Of a stretch of DNA of 64,000 nt, positions 16,134 to 25,555 are shown one piece after another. The translations under genes were made by a program, and so were the position numbers. Location of the stretch: positions 62,001 through 126,000 of the forward strand of contig JBEKHR010000006.1 in NCBI GenBank assembly GCA_050012175.1. The letters run 5' to 3'. The notes under the pieces are model-generated. The model was not told the DNA's origin. It did no database searches and worked only from the letters and a program-made list of their open reading frames with translations. Source of the stretch: CAVROP01 sp050012175 (GTDB taxonomy: Bacteria > Acidobacteriota > Terriglobia > UBA7540). Numbering within the stretch: the first letter of the stretch is position 1; the number at the start of each line of letters is the position of its first letter.

Positions 16134-18515
16134 ATGTTCTCATTCGTTCGTCGAGTCAGCATACTGCTCTATGTGGCCGCTATCCTGCTCGAAGGTGCGG
16201 CCCTGCATGCCCAAGAGGCCAGAGTTATTCTTGAGCGGGATGGAAGTACGATTGTTCTTGAGCCCTACGCGCCGAACATTGTTCGGCTGACGCTTAGCAA
16301 AGTGAAAGACAAGGCTACCGCGGCTCCCGGGTATGGATTTGTCGGGTCTCCATCCGCCGCGGGCTGGAAGCACGAGCAAGATAGCCGTGGCGATATTTAC
16401 ACTTCCACCCGGCTTGTGGTTGTCGTCGCGGCGAGTCAGCCTCCAAAGCCTTCGGCCAACGACCTGCAAGTTGCGAAGTTCTTCTTCGACTTTTTCACGC
16501 AACCACGGGCACATATCACGATCAGCACGCCCGAAGGCAAGACGCTGCTGGACATGCTTGGCTGGTCAATGTCCGCACCGAATGACAGCGACGGAAACAC
16601 GGAGATACTGAACGACAGGCGCCCATCGGATGAACCATTTTATCGGGTCAGCGCCACATTTACTTCGCCGGCGGACGAGCACTACTATGGTTTGGGACAA
16701 AACCAGGAAGGCTTTCTCGACCACCGGGGTCATCCAGTCAATTGTTGGCACGACTACTTTGCTCCGGGCGGGGAAAGTCTTTGCGTGCCTTTCCTGGTAT
16801 CGAATCGCGGTTACGGCTTGGTGTGGGACAACCCTTCCAAGACTAGGATAGAGGCCGGTTTCAACGAGCGGACCAAGTGGACATCGCAGGTGGGCGATCG
16901 CGTATCCTTCTTCGTGATCGCCGGTAAAGATACAGATGAAATCTACTCGGGCTATCGCCAACTCACCGGACCTACCCCCATGCTGCCCAAAGCGGCCTAT
17001 GGTTTCATTCAAAGCAAACAGCGCTATGACTCGCAAGACGAGATACTCGGGGTAGCCAAGGGCTATCGCGACCGGCATCTTCCCGCCGATGTGATTGTGG
17101 TCGATTTTCTGTATTACACCAAGATGGGCCAGATGGATATGGATCCCGCGAAGTGGCCCGATCCGGAGGCGATGAACCGGCAGCTTCATGCCATGGGCTA
17201 CCAATCGTTGATCAGTATTTGGCCGCGCTTCGCTGTGGGCTCTCAGTACTATGACATGCTGTTGCAGAAGGGTTGGTTCGAACATCATGCGGATGGGACC
17301 CCGACCAACAACGATCCCAGGGATCGTGTTGGTTCCGACATCGACACGACAAATCCCGATGCGGCGCGCTGGTATTGGGAGACCATTCGAGACAAATTCG
17401 TTCACAAAGGCTTCGATTCAATCTGGCTGGATGAAACCGAACCTGACCTGCCGCCCGACAACAGCTACTTCTTTATTGGTCCAGGCCAACGGTACTACAA
17501 CGTGTATCCCCTGTTCCATACAAGCGCCGTGTACGAGGGTTTCCGTCGCGACACGCAGAAAAGGGTATTGATCCTTGCTCGCGCAGCCTATCTGGGGGCG
17601 CAGCGCAACGGGACGATCTTCTGGTCCTCGGATATCTATCCCACCTGGGATACTCTGAAGCGGCAGGTGCCCGCGGGCCTCGACTTCACGGCCTCAGGGT
17701 TGCCTTACTGGTGCAACGACGTCGCTGGATTCCTGAACCTGCCCGAGGTGCATCATCCCCTTCACCCGCCATTGATCGACCCCTCCGACGCGCGGGACAA
17801 CGTAGGCGGATACGACGATTACCCGGAACTGTACGTCCGGTGGTACGAGTACGGAGTCTTCGAGCCTATCTTCCGTACGCACGGAACGCGCAACTACAAC
17901 GAAATCTGGTCGTATGGGAAGCAGGCCGAGCCGATCCTGGAGAAATATCTCAGGCTCCGTTACGAGCTGTTGCCCTATATCTATTCGCTTGGGTATCGCA
18001 CATACACAACCGGTGCGCCTTACATGCGGGCCCTCTTCATGGATTTCCCCGACGATCCGAGTGTCGCGGGGATCGGAGATGAATACATGTTCGGTCCTGC
18101 GTTTCTGGTGGCTCCAGTTACGGATCAGGGAGCGACGAACCGCATGGTCTATCTTCCTGCTGGAGCCGTATGGTACAACTACTGGACAAACAAGCGGTTC
18201 GAGGGTGGGCAGACGATCCAAGTGAGTGCGCCGATCGAGACGATTCCACTTTTTGTAAAGGCGGGTTCGATTGTGCCGCTGGGGAGCGCCGTCGAGAGCA
18301 CGCATGACAAGCAGAGCATCGCGCGTGTGAGGGTTTATTCGGGGGCGGATGGGGATTTCACGCTCTACAATGATGATGGGCAGACATATGCGTACGAGAA
18401 AGGCGACCGCCAGATCACGCACCTGCACTGGGACGATGCCGCCCAAAAATTGACACAGACCGGGGCGAAGGCGTGGAGTGGAGATGCAACTCCGGAGGTG
18501 GTTCGGGGGCGGTGA
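16134..18515 (+). CDS. Secreted GH31 family alpha-glycosidase (alpha-xylosidase/alpha-glucosidase type)
   Basis: A 793-residue protein; AAGGAGG precedes the ATG, and residues 1-25 look like a signal peptide (LLYVAAILLEGAALHAQ). An N-terminal galactose-mutarotase-like beta domain (about 30-260) is followed by the GH31 TIM barrel. The nucleophile is D433 in IWLDETEPD and the likely acid/base is D500 in WSSDIYPTW. The C-terminal beta domains include the VRVYSGADGDFTLYNDDG segment. It hydrolyses terminal alpha-xylosyl or alpha-glucosyl residues; the WLDETEPD form is nearer to xylosidases than to the WIDMNEP form of many glucosidases, but specificity is inferred. It lies 183 bp after the TonB-dependent receptor, and a paralogue at 45666 sits in an operon with GH3. 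Confidence 0.93.
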   Translation: MFSFVRRVSILLYVAAILLEGAALHAQEARVILERDGSTIVLEPYAPNIVRLTLSKVKDKATAAPGYGFVGSPSAAGWKHEQDSRGDIYTSTRLVVVVAASQPPKPSANDLQVAKFFFDFFTQPRAHITISTPEGKTLLDMLGWSMSAPNDSDGNTEILNDRRPSDEPFYRVSATFTSPADEHYYGLGQNQEGFLDHRGHPVNCWHDYFAPGGESLCVPFLVSNRGYGLVWDNPSKTRIEAGFNERTKWTSQVGDRVSFFVIAGKDTDEIYSGYRQLTGPTPMLPKAAYGFIQSKQRYDSQDEILGVAKGYRDRHLPADVIVVDFLYYTKMGQMDMDPAKWPDPEAMNRQLHAMGYQSLISIWPRFAVGSQYYDMLLQKGWFEHHADGTPTNNDPRDRVGSDIDTTNPDAARWYWETIRDKFVHKGFDSIWLDETEPDLPPDNSYFFIGPGQRYYNVYPLFHTSAVYEGFRRDTQKRVLILARAAYLGAQRNGTIFWSSDIYPTWDTLKRQVPAGLDFTASGLPYWCNDVAGFLNLPEVHHPLHPPLIDPSDARDNVGGYDDYPELYVRWYEYGVFEPIFRTHGTRNYNEIWSYGKQAEPILEKYLRLRYELLPYIYSLGYRTYTTGAPYMRALFMDFPDDPSVAGIGDEYMFGPAFLVAPVTDQGATNRMVYLPAGAVWYNYWTNKRFEGGQTIQVSAPIETIPLFVKAGSIVPLGSAVESTHDKQSIARVRVYSGADGDFTLYNDDGQTYAYEKGDRQITHLHWDDAAQKLTQTGAKAWSGDATPEVVRGR

Positions 18516-18699
18516 ACTGCCCGCCATTTCGTACCGCGGAGAGTGTTAGAGCAGCGCGGTGGGAGTTTGAATTATTCCGCCACCGCAGCCGGGGGTGTGC
18601 AAGAGTGGGAAGCGTTCTTGGCCCTCCACTTATCCATACCCCTCGGGCATTCCCATCTGCCACGCTCCTGGCGATGGTCGTCTGTAACCCAGTGACGAG

Positions 18700-18934
18700 T
18701 GTGGCCGTTCCAGAAACGGTGACAATATAGCCCAAGCTCCTCGTTCCAAAGAATCTGATTGATGCGATCATTGGTATCGACGTGCTCCTGACGAAATCGC
18801 GATGCGTCACCCTGCTCATCCAGTTCAGCCGCAATCAGGGATAGATAGTAGGCGTCCATCGACCAGAGAGCGTTGAGGTCCACGGCGTCGGTATTGATCC
18901 AACGTCCGGGCCCGACAAGGTCGTTCCCTACGAC
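18700..18934 (-). pseudogene. Six-hairpin glycosidase fragment (GH63-like)
   Basis: On the minus strand the frame reading GPGRWINTDAVDLNALWSMD, AYYLSLIAAELDEQ, ASRFRQEHVDTNDRINQILW, NEELGLYCHRFWNG matches the middle of alpha/alpha six-hairpin glycosidases (GH63, trehalase and mannosylglycerate-hydrolase type). Similarity fades at both ends, with no start codon or signal peptide upstream and a likely frame change downstream. It is convergent with the GH31 gene and is one of several gene fragments clustered here. The similar, much more complete gene at 19512 is on the other strand, so this is not simply its missing end. Confidence 0.65.
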
Positions 18935-19047
18935 GGGAAGGCGGTCAGCGTAACACCCTGAAAGCGATCGCTGCGCCTTGGCAGGCCTGGCGCGCGATTC
19001 GTTAGCCCCGGCGTTGATGGGCATGGTTTCAGCGGCCTCCTAGCCTC

Positions 19048-19212
19048 CGGCAGTGCGAAGGCGACAACAGAGTCCCCGAGCTTGGGGCCGGGAGCCTTCC
19101 CGTGCCCGCGGGAGGCGATCACGATGTACTGGCGGCCGCCCTGCCGCGCCCGGTAAATCGTGGGCGCGGCCACCGCCGACGCTGGCGCCGTATGAAGAGT
19201 TTTCAGTTCGCC
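19048..19212 (-). pseudogene. PQQ-dependent dehydrogenase, C-terminal fragment
   Basis: About 55 codons on the minus strand read GELKTLHTAPASAVAAPTIY then ARQGGRQYIVIASRGHGK..GPKLGDSVVAFALP. This fits the last propeller blade and tail of quinoprotein glucose/alcohol dehydrogenases, where (R/K)QYVVIAAGGHGK and GDxLVAFALP are conserved. Nothing of the remaining roughly 600 residues is present. The fragment abuts the sortase remnant on the opposite strand at about 19232, so the junction is a breakpoint between two unrelated gene pieces. Confidence 0.65.
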
Positions 19213-19231
19213 GGGCACGCATTGACTTCGA

Positions 19232-19453
19232 GTGGTGACCACGCGATTCTCTTGCGACATTTTGAAGGATGATGAAATCATCTTGACGACGTTAGATGGT
19301 GTGGACTTTACCGAATTTGTGCAGCCGGAGGACGTCGAAGTGCTCGCCGATTCTGGTGAAGCAATCCTGACCCCGGTGACCTGTCACCCGTTCTATTTTG
19401 TGGGCCCTGCGCCCAAGAGATTTATTGTCCGGGCGCAGAGGATTCCTGGATGA
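19232..19453 (+). pseudogene. Class D sortase, C-terminal remnant
   Basis: Seventy-three codons ending in ILTPVTCHPFYFVGPAPKRF then IVRAQR, the C-terminal half of class D sortases. The TLxTC motif holds the catalytic cysteine (here TPVTC), and the downstream arginine of KRFIVRA is the usual active-site Arg. The preceding DEIILTTLDGVDF..VQPEDVEVL is also sortase-like. The signal anchor and the catalytic-histidine region are missing upstream, where a fragment of an unrelated gene lies on the other strand. A functional enzyme is unlikely. Sortases with PEP-like targets are known outside Gram-positive bacteria. Confidence 0.75.
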
Positions 19454-19511
19454 TGCAGGACTTGCACCGGGGCGCCACCGACTAACAAGTAGCCATTAAA
19501 GAGGAGTAACA

Positions 19512-20812
19512 ATGTTCAAATCGATTGTTCTGAGTCTGGTGTTTCTAGCTCTACAAACAACGCATCCAAGCGAAGCATTGCGCGGGGCAAGAAGTATCAA
19601 CGCATTGAAGTCAATGATCGGGAAAGCGGATTATCGAGGGCTTATCACACGATTGGAGAGTCTGAACAGCGACATTGCAACTAAGGGGCTGCATGATTTC
19701 CCTGATTCGACGGAAAGCTTCTTACTGGATATGCATATGTAGAATATTACGACTTAGACTTATACTTCGGGAATATATATCTGTCCTATTACGCAATAAG
19801 CCGATATAATTTCACGAATTTCAAAGTGTTTCTTGATCGACAACAGCCTGATGGTTTCGTATCGCGCACCATCGGGATTACCTATCCAAGACCTGCCCAG
19901 ATGTTCAAACCCTTCCTGGCTCAAATTGCAGCGTTAGGTTCAAAGCAAAATGGAGATGACTACGAGTGGCTCCGTGCGCGGTATTACGCGCGCCTGCAGA
20001 AATACCTTCAGCGATGGTTTCAGTACGATGCAGATCACAATGGGCTGCCCGTTTGGAATAGTTCTGACGCTAGCGGCATGGACGATCAAATTTCCCGTGC
20101 CGGCGACCTGGATTCCTATCAGGATGAAGGAGTTGATCTTGCCTGCTATCTGGTTCGAGAACTCATGGCAATGGCGGTTATCGCCGGCAAGTTAGGTAAA
20201 ACCTCGGATCAAGTGATGTACAGAGAACACGCTCGTCATCTCTCCGACTTGATCAATAAAGTCTTCTGGGATGAAAGAGAGGGTTTCTACTACGACCGGA
20301 ACGAAAAAACGGGTGAAAGCGTCAGGGTCAAATCAATTGCGGGATTCGGTCCACTATGGGCTGGGGTTGCCACTCCGCGGCGCGCGAAAAGGCTTATTTA
20401 TGAGCATCTCTTGAACCCAAAGGAATTTTGGCTGAGGTACCCTGTCGCCAGTTATGCCAAGACCGAGGCGGACTACTATCAGGGAACCCGTAACGGAGAA
20501 TGTAACTGGCGTGGCCCAACATGGATCCCGACGAATTACATGATCTTTCACGGCCTGCTTCGGTATGGGTACGCCGAAATCGCAAAGCAATTGGCGCTCA
20601 AGACCTTCCGCTTGGTTCTGGACGAAAATCCGGTGACTCGAGAATATTACGACGCGGATACGGGCAAAGGGAATGGCATGAATCCATTCTGGGAATGGTC
20701 TGCGCTAGCCTACATCATGCCACTAGAATACGTGACTGCGTATGATCCAACTGATCTTAGCGGCGCGGTAGAGCCGGTGATTCGGAAGGACCTGGGAATA
20801 ACATTTCCTTAG
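19512..20812 (+). pseudogene. Six-hairpin glycosidase (GH63/MGH1-like), single frameshift
   Basis: AAAGAGGAG lies just before the ATG at 19512, which starts a signal peptide (MFKSIVLSLVFLALQTTHPS). The frame runs to a TAG at 19740, but from about 19736 the coding sense continues without a gap in another frame (YVEYYDLDLYFGNIYLSYYA) and on to the stop at 20812. The larger part shows six-hairpin glycosidase landmarks: FLDRQQPDGFVSRT, WNSSDASGMDDQI, DLACYLVREL, INKVFWDEREGFYYDR, NCEWRGPTWIPTNYM-like NGECNWRGPTWIPTNYM, and NPFWEWSALAYIMPLEY. Joined, it would be about 430 residues, a sensible length for a secreted family member. Everything except one indel is intact, so either a recent inactivation or an assembly error is possible. 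Its substrate is probably an alpha-linked glucoside or mannoside. Confidence 0.8.
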
Positions 20813-20959
20813 AGTGCCGGTCGGGGCTGCGTATATGTTGGCAAACTTAGTAGGAACCTGTCCGTACCAAAAATCCCGTTCAGATTGAAACCATTGATCT
20901 TACCGGAAGGCATTGCTACTGTTCCGACCTTATGTTCACTTCCCTATTTTCCGCGTTGT

Positions 20960-21331
20960 TTAGAATCCGAGCTTGGTTCCGAACCCGGGCAGCGCTGCTT
21001 CAAAGATCACGTGCCGCGTGTTGCCGCCCTTGTCGCCGTTGTCTTCATCATGTAATGGTTGGTGCAAGTCGCCGACGAAATGAATCACGAATTTCAGGGC
21101 CTGTGCCTTCGCGTCTTTGTCGGCGTTCGGGTCTTTCAGGACGGCGAGGAATTGTTCCGTCTTGGCGATTACGCAATCACCGTTACGGCACTCGCGGGCC
21201 AAGTCGATCGTGGAATCCGCCAGGGGTATGTCGATGTAATGCCACGGGGCGGTCTCGCGGTGGTCGTGGCGGTATTCGTCGGCCCACCCCGAATGCGGGT
21301 GTGAACGCCAGATGGGCTCTGCGGAGGCCAA
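20960..21331 (-). pseudogene. S1/P1 nuclease, central fragment
   Basis: The minus-strand translation reads SGWADEYRHDHRETAPWHYI DIPL, then KFVIHFVGDLHQPLHDEDNG DKGGN, the zinc-binding core of S1/P1 single-strand nucleases (WADxxR, PWHY, HxxGDxHQPLH, DKGGN). The N-terminal W-G-xx-GH start and signal peptide are absent; immediately upstream, about 21398, the dispersed repeat R1b begins. The C-terminal half is missing too; a normal family member is roughly twice as long. Several Zn ligands are present, but the fold cannot be complete. Confidence 0.8.
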
Positions 21332-21846
21332 TATTCGATTGTTGCTGATTCCGGGTTTGCTCGGGCTTTCGGGATTCTGCGTGGCTCAAGGGGCACCCGG
21401 AAACAATCCACTTGGCCGTATAACTGCCTATTCGTACAAGTGCCGTTCTCGCGCGGCACATTCCGGGCGTATCGTCGTACCCACTCGGGAGGAATGCTCC
21501 GCGCCCGGGGCCGGCATCGTTTAACCTGGGAGGCCATGACCCAACAGCGCGGTGTTGCCGATCACCCCTCAATCGCCGGCGCGAATACGTTAGCGCAGTT
21601 GTGCAACCCCGTGCTTGTGTCACTTCGCGAGCGTCACGGCGTCGCCTCAGTGGGCGCAGGTTTTGTATCGCCCTCGCACAGCTAACCCGATGGCGCACGC
21701 ATCCGCTCGAAGCGCGAAAGTTGCACAAAAATTGTGCAAAAAGGGGAGGGGGGTGCACTTTTGAATCGCCCTGTCTCCTATCCCCCTATTGCGTTGACTT
21801 GGCTGCAAAGGCCCCCTAAGATGGTACGCAACGGCTGGTTCCTCGC
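21332..21846. other. Intergenic region with repeat R1b
   Basis: Mostly the R1b repeat and its extension to about 21685. The last 150 bp hold the promoter side of the kinase gene, with no recognised boxes. Confidence 0.5.
21398..21614. repeat. Dispersed repeat R1, copy b (217 bp core)
   Basis: Matches 1866-2082. The similarity to copies c and d extends further, through CTTGTGTCACTTCGCGAGCG TCACGGCG to about 21670. It begins where the S1/P1 nuclease fragment loses its N-terminus. Confidence 0.75.
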
Positions 21847-24723
21847 ATGATTGGCAAGACCGTTTCCCACTACCGCATCCTTTCGAAGCTGGGCGGCGGC
21901 GGCATGGGCGTCGTCTACAAGGCCAAGGACACCAAGCTCGGCCGCTTCGTGGCGCTCAAGTTTCTGCCCGAGGAATTGGCAAAGGATCATGAGGCCCTGG
22001 AGAGGCTCAAGCGCGAGGCGCGCGCTACTTCTGCCCTCGACCACCCCAACATCTGCACGATCCACGACATCGGCGAACACGAAGGCCAGCCGTTCATCGT
22101 AATGCAATTCCTGGAAGGGCAGACGCTGAAGCAGCGGATCGCCGTAGGGGCACGGCGCACCGTGCCCCTACCCACAGACGAACTGCTCGAGCTGGCCATC
22201 CAGATTGCCGACGCGCTGGACACTGCCCACTCGAAGGGCATCATCCACCGCGACATCAAGCCGGCGAACATCTTCGTCATCCCGCGAGGCGGGACGGCCC
22301 AAGCGAAGATTCTGGACTTTGGCTTGGCCAAGCTGGCACCAAAGCCCAGGCGGGCGGCGGAAACGGTGGGATTCTCTGCGCTGCCCACCGCCTCCATCGA
22401 GCCCGAGCAGCTCACCAGCCCCGGCGAGGTGATGGGAACGGTCGCCTACATGTCGCCGGAGCAGGCGCGGGGGGAAGAACTCGACGCACGGACGGACCTC
22501 TTCAGCTTCGGCGCGGTGCTCTACGAGATGGCGACAGGTCACCCGGCCTTTTCCGGGACACCTTGCGTGCTCATCTTTGACGCGATACTCCACAATGCGC
22601 CGACCTCACCGGTGCGGCTGAATCCCGAGTGTCCTGCTGAGTTGGAACGCATCGTCAACAGGGCGCTGGAGAAAAACCGGGAGCTGCGTTATCAGCACGC
22701 CTCTGACATGCGCGCCGAGTTGCAGCGCCTGAAGCGCGACACGGAATCCGGGCGGCCTTCGCCATCGAGCGAGGCGAGAGCGACCCAAGTTCCTGTGGCG
22801 GGCAGGAAACTCTGGAAGGTTCTTGTTCCCGCTGCCCTGATACTTGTCGCTGCTGCCATCGGGGGAACGGTCTACTTCCGCTCGCGCCAGGCCATGGCCC
22901 GCCTGACCGACAAAGACACTATCATCCTCTCCGATTTCGACAACAAGACCGGTGACAGCGTATTCGACGACACGCTGAAGCAGGGACTCTCGGTGCAGCT
23001 TGAGCAATCGCCCTTTCTCGCCCTGGTTTCCGAGCGCAAGGTGAACGAGACATTGAAGCTGATGGGCCGTCCGGCCGGCGACCGGTTGACGCCGGAGGTC
23101 ACGCACGAGGTCTGCCTGCGCACGGGCAGCAAGGCCATGCTGACCGGCTCGATTGCGGGGCTGGGCAGCCAATACGTGATTGGCCTGAAGGCAGTGACCT
23201 GCGACACGGGCGACGTGCTGGCGGAAGCGCAGGAGCAGGCGGCGGCCAAGGAAGCGGTGCTCAAGGCTCTGGACAACGCGGCACTCAGTATGCGGAGCAA
23301 ACTGGGCGAGTCGCTCAGTTCGGTGGAAAAGTACGCCACGCCGGTGGAGGAAGCGACCACGCCATCGCTGGAGGCGCTGAAAGCTTTCAGCCTTGGACAA
23401 GCCGAACGGCAGAAGCTCGCCCTTGACAGAGCCATTCCGCATCTGGAACGCGCCATCGAACTCGACCCCAATTTCGCCATGGCGTATGCCACGCTGGGCG
23501 TGGTCTATCGCATGCAGGGTAGGGGGCAGGCTTCGGATTGCCTGAAGAAGGCGTTTGAGCTGAAGGAGAGGGCGAGTGAGCGGGAGAAGTTATACATCTC
23601 CGCGCATTACTATGGGGACGTGACGGGGCAGATTGACAAGACCATTGAAGTCTATGAGTCGTGGAAAGAAATCTACCCTCGCGACATTCTTCCCCGCGAG
23701 AACTTGGTGGCCTCTTACGCGCTTATCGGGCAGCATGAGAAGGCCTTAACCAACGGCAGCGAAGCTATGCGCCTCAACCCGAGGGATCGCATCGCCTACA
23801 TGAATGATGCAGACGCTTACGAAATGCTTGATCGCTACGATGAGGCGAAGGCTATTGCGGAGCAGGCCATCGCGCAGAATCTTGACTCTATGGATGTCCA
23901 CATGACGCTCTATGATATTGCCTTCATCCGGGGCGACGCCGCTGGCATGCAGCGCGAGATAGCGTGGGCGGCCGCAAAGCCAGGGGAGTCGGGCATGCTC
24001 TTTGAGGAGGGTTCGGCTGAGTACTCGCTGGGGAAAACGCAGAGGGCTCGCGAGACATTCAGGCGCTCGGCCAGTCTAATGGGGTCGGAGGGCCTCAAAG
24101 AGGCGGCAGCTAAGGCGCGAGCGATGCAGAGTATTCCGGAGGCCGCGCTTGGCAATATCCAAGAGGCTCACCAAAAGGCTACAGAAGCTCTCACCTCCCC
24201 AGTGGACAGGGATACGAGGATGACATTAGCGACCGCGCTAGCGCTATGCGGAGACGCCAATCGGGCTCAGAAACTCATCGACGAGTTGGCGAAAGATTTC
24301 CCCTTGGACACTCTGCTCAACAATGTCTCCATTCCCGTAGCGCGGGCGATCATTGAGATCCAGCACAACAACCCCACGCGAGCCCTTACGCTGCTGGAGG
24401 CTGCCAGCCCCTACGAACTTGGCTGGGGGCCTGGCAATGGCCCTTACTTGCCCATCTATACTCGCGCGCAGGCCTACTTGCAGGCGCGTGAGGGAGCGAA
24501 GGCTGCCGCCGAATACCAAAAGATCCTGGACCATCGCGGCATAGACCCCACGAGTTTGCACTATACACTCGCGCGGCTGGGGTTGGGACGCGCTCACGCG
24601 CTTCAGGGCCAAACGACAAAGGCCCGTACCGCGTACCAGGATTTCCTCACGCTCTGGAAAGACGCCGACCCCGACATCCCCATCCTGCAAGAAGCCAAGG
24701 CGGAATACGCAAAGTTGAAATAA
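21847..24723 (+). CDS. Ser/Thr protein kinase with TPR sensor-like domain
   Basis: A 958-residue membrane kinase. Residues 1-300 are a eukaryotic-like kinase domain: glycine loop LGGGGMGVVYKAKD, VALKF lysine, HRDIKPAN with catalytic D136, DFGLAKL with D157, and the MSPEQARGEELDARTDLFSFG activation and APE-like region. A membrane segment lies at about 320-342 (VLVPAALILVAAAIGGTVYF). The outer part starts with a TolB-like region (IILSDFDNKTGDSVFDDTLK) and continues in TPRs to the end. It probably phosphorylates cytoplasmic targets in response to an envelope signal. A perfect 12-bp-arm palindrome (22144-22171) sits in frame inside the kinase domain, coding GARRTVPLP before the next helix; it does not break any motif. 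No neighbouring phosphatase or target gene is evident. Confidence 0.95.
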   Translation: MIGKTVSHYRILSKLGGGGMGVVYKAKDTKLGRFVALKFLPEELAKDHEALERLKREARATSALDHPNICTIHDIGEHEGQPFIVMQFLEGQTLKQRIAVGARRTVPLPTDELLELAIQIADALDTAHSKGIIHRDIKPANIFVIPRGGTAQAKILDFGLAKLAPKPRRAAETVGFSALPTASIEPEQLTSPGEVMGTVAYMSPEQARGEELDARTDLFSFGAVLYEMATGHPAFSGTPCVLIFDAILHNAPTSPVRLNPECPAELERIVNRALEKNRELRYQHASDMRAELQRLKRDTESGRPSPSSEARATQVPVAGRKLWKVLVPAALILVAAAIGGTVYFRSRQAMARLTDKDTIILSDFDNKTGDSVFDDTLKQGLSVQLEQSPFLALVSERKVNETLKLMGRPAGDRLTPEVTHEVCLRTGSKAMLTGSIAGLGSQYVIGLKAVTCDTGDVLAEAQEQAAAKEAVLKALDNAALSMRSKLGESLSSVEKYATPVEEATTPSLEALKAFSLGQAERQKLALDRAIPHLERAIELDPNFAMAYATLGVVYRMQGRGQASDCLKKAFELKERASEREKLYISAHYYGDVTGQIDKTIEVYESWKEIYPRDILPRENLVASYALIGQHEKALTNGSEAMRLNPRDRIAYMNDADAYEMLDRYDEAKAIAEQAIAQNLDSMDVHMTLYDIAFIRGDAAGMQREIAWAAAKPGESGMLFEEGSAEYSLGKTQRARETFRRSASLMGSEGLKEAAAKARAMQSIPEAALGNIQEAHQKATEALTSPVDRDTRMTLATALALCGDANRAQKLIDELAKDFPLDTLLNNVSIPVARAIIEIQHNNPTRALTLLEAASPYELGWGPGNGPYLPIYTRAQAYLQAREGAKAAAEYQKILDHRGIDPTSLHYTLARLGLGRAHALQGQTTKARTAYQDFLTLWKDADPDIPILQEAKAEYAKLK
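22144..22171. repeat. In-frame palindrome inside the kinase gene
   Basis: GTAGGGGCACGG (22144-22155) and CCGTGCCCCTAC (22160-22171) are exact reverse complements with a 4-nt loop. The element adds about nine codons between two kinase-domain elements that are otherwise contiguous in this family. A similar GTAGGGGC-type palindrome lies in frame at 28707-28734. Confidence 0.85.
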
Positions 24724-24922
24724 TCCCCGCGCCCCGACCCGCGCCCTTGATGCTAGGCTACACTTCTAGAGAGTCTGCGCTGCCCGCTGCGGCCCGATGC
24801 AAGATGCCGGGCAATTTCGGCAGGACGGGCTTTCTGCTGATCGCGCGGTCGCAGAGCTTCGCTGTGCGCCAGCCGGCGTGAGCGCACCTGTGCAGCCCCG
24901 TGCTTGTGTCACTTCGCGGGCG
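24724..24922. other. Intergenic region with repeat R1c
   Basis: Between the kinase gene and a minus-strand hypothetical. No gene is recognised. The second half is the R1c repeat. Confidence 0.5.
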
Positions 24923-24962
24923 TCATTGCGGTACCTCAGCCGGCGCAGGGTTTGCATCGACC
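24872..24962. repeat. Dispersed repeat R1, copy c (3' part)
   Basis: Shares GTGCTTGTGTCACTTCGCG and the following CCTCAGC(C)GGCGCAGG with copy b, after a diverged start. It overlaps the last codons of the minus-strand hypothetical gene at 24923. Confidence 0.6.
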
Positions 24963-25438
24963 TCCGGAGCGGGGGGCTTCGCTGCGGCGCTGGCTCCGGG
25001 CCTCGTCAAGAGGAACAATGTACGCCCGCTGATTTCCTCATCGAATTCCACACCGCCTCCCTTAAAGGCTAGTCTTACCCCTTCCACTGGGTGTTCGGGA
25101 GGCACTTTGCCGAGGGTGCAGTTGACTTGCAGCGTCGCGTTTTTTGCTAACCCCAACACCGGAAGCAGGCGGATGCGCAGCACGGCCAGGCCGCCTGCGG
25201 GCATGGGGCCAGAGAACATTCGCATACGCATGGGGCCAAACTGTGGGGGGCCTAACGCGCGGCCTTCGCGCATGAGCGCACCCGGGGCGATACCGTAGGA
25301 ATCAAAGCTAACAAGTTCACTCGCGATCCAGACACCTGTCTCGAGCACCATTCCATCGGTGGACTTGTGGGTGAAAGTTCCGGCTGCGGTGACCGACTTG
25401 CCTTGCGTGGCAAGCGTCCCGGCCGCGCTTCTCAACAA
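24923..25438 (-). CDS. Hypothetical protein, possibly an N-truncated fragment
   Basis: A 171-codon frame with a TTG as the first usable start and no good ribosome-binding site. The protein (TAAGTFTHKSTDGMVLETGV, FDSYGIAPGALM, FDEEISGRTLFLLTRPG, ending in a Pro/Ala-rich tail) has alternating hydrophobic residues suggesting beta structure but no known domain. There is no signal peptide. The 5' part may be lost: sequence beyond 25438 continues in another frame without resemblance. Its last codons overlap repeat R1c. I do not recognise the family and cannot propose a function. Confidence 0.5.
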   Translation of the reverse strand: MLRSAAGTLATQGKSVTAAGTFTHKSTDGMVLETGVWIASELVSFDSYGIAPGALMREGRALGPPQFGPMRMRMFSGPMPAGGLAVLRIRLLPVLGLAKNATLQVNCTLGKVPPEHPVEGVRLAFKGGGVEFDEEISGRTLFLLTRPGASAAAKPPAPEVDANPAPAEVPQ

Positions 25439-25555
25439 CTGCCCTTAGTCCTACGTGAGAGAAAGCAAAGCCCCCCCCGCGCATCACACGGCTTAGCATT
25501 TGCTTCGACCCGTTCTATGCGCCCAGCCGAACCGATTTAGATTCGTTCTAAAGAA

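Noticed and set aside
17270..17290. GGTTCGAAC motif resembling a tRNA T-loop
   Set aside because: Coding sequence of the GH31 gene; no cloverleaf can be built.
20932..21348. 138-codon plus-strand ORF
   Set aside because: Arginine-rich antisense of the S1/P1 nuclease fragment.
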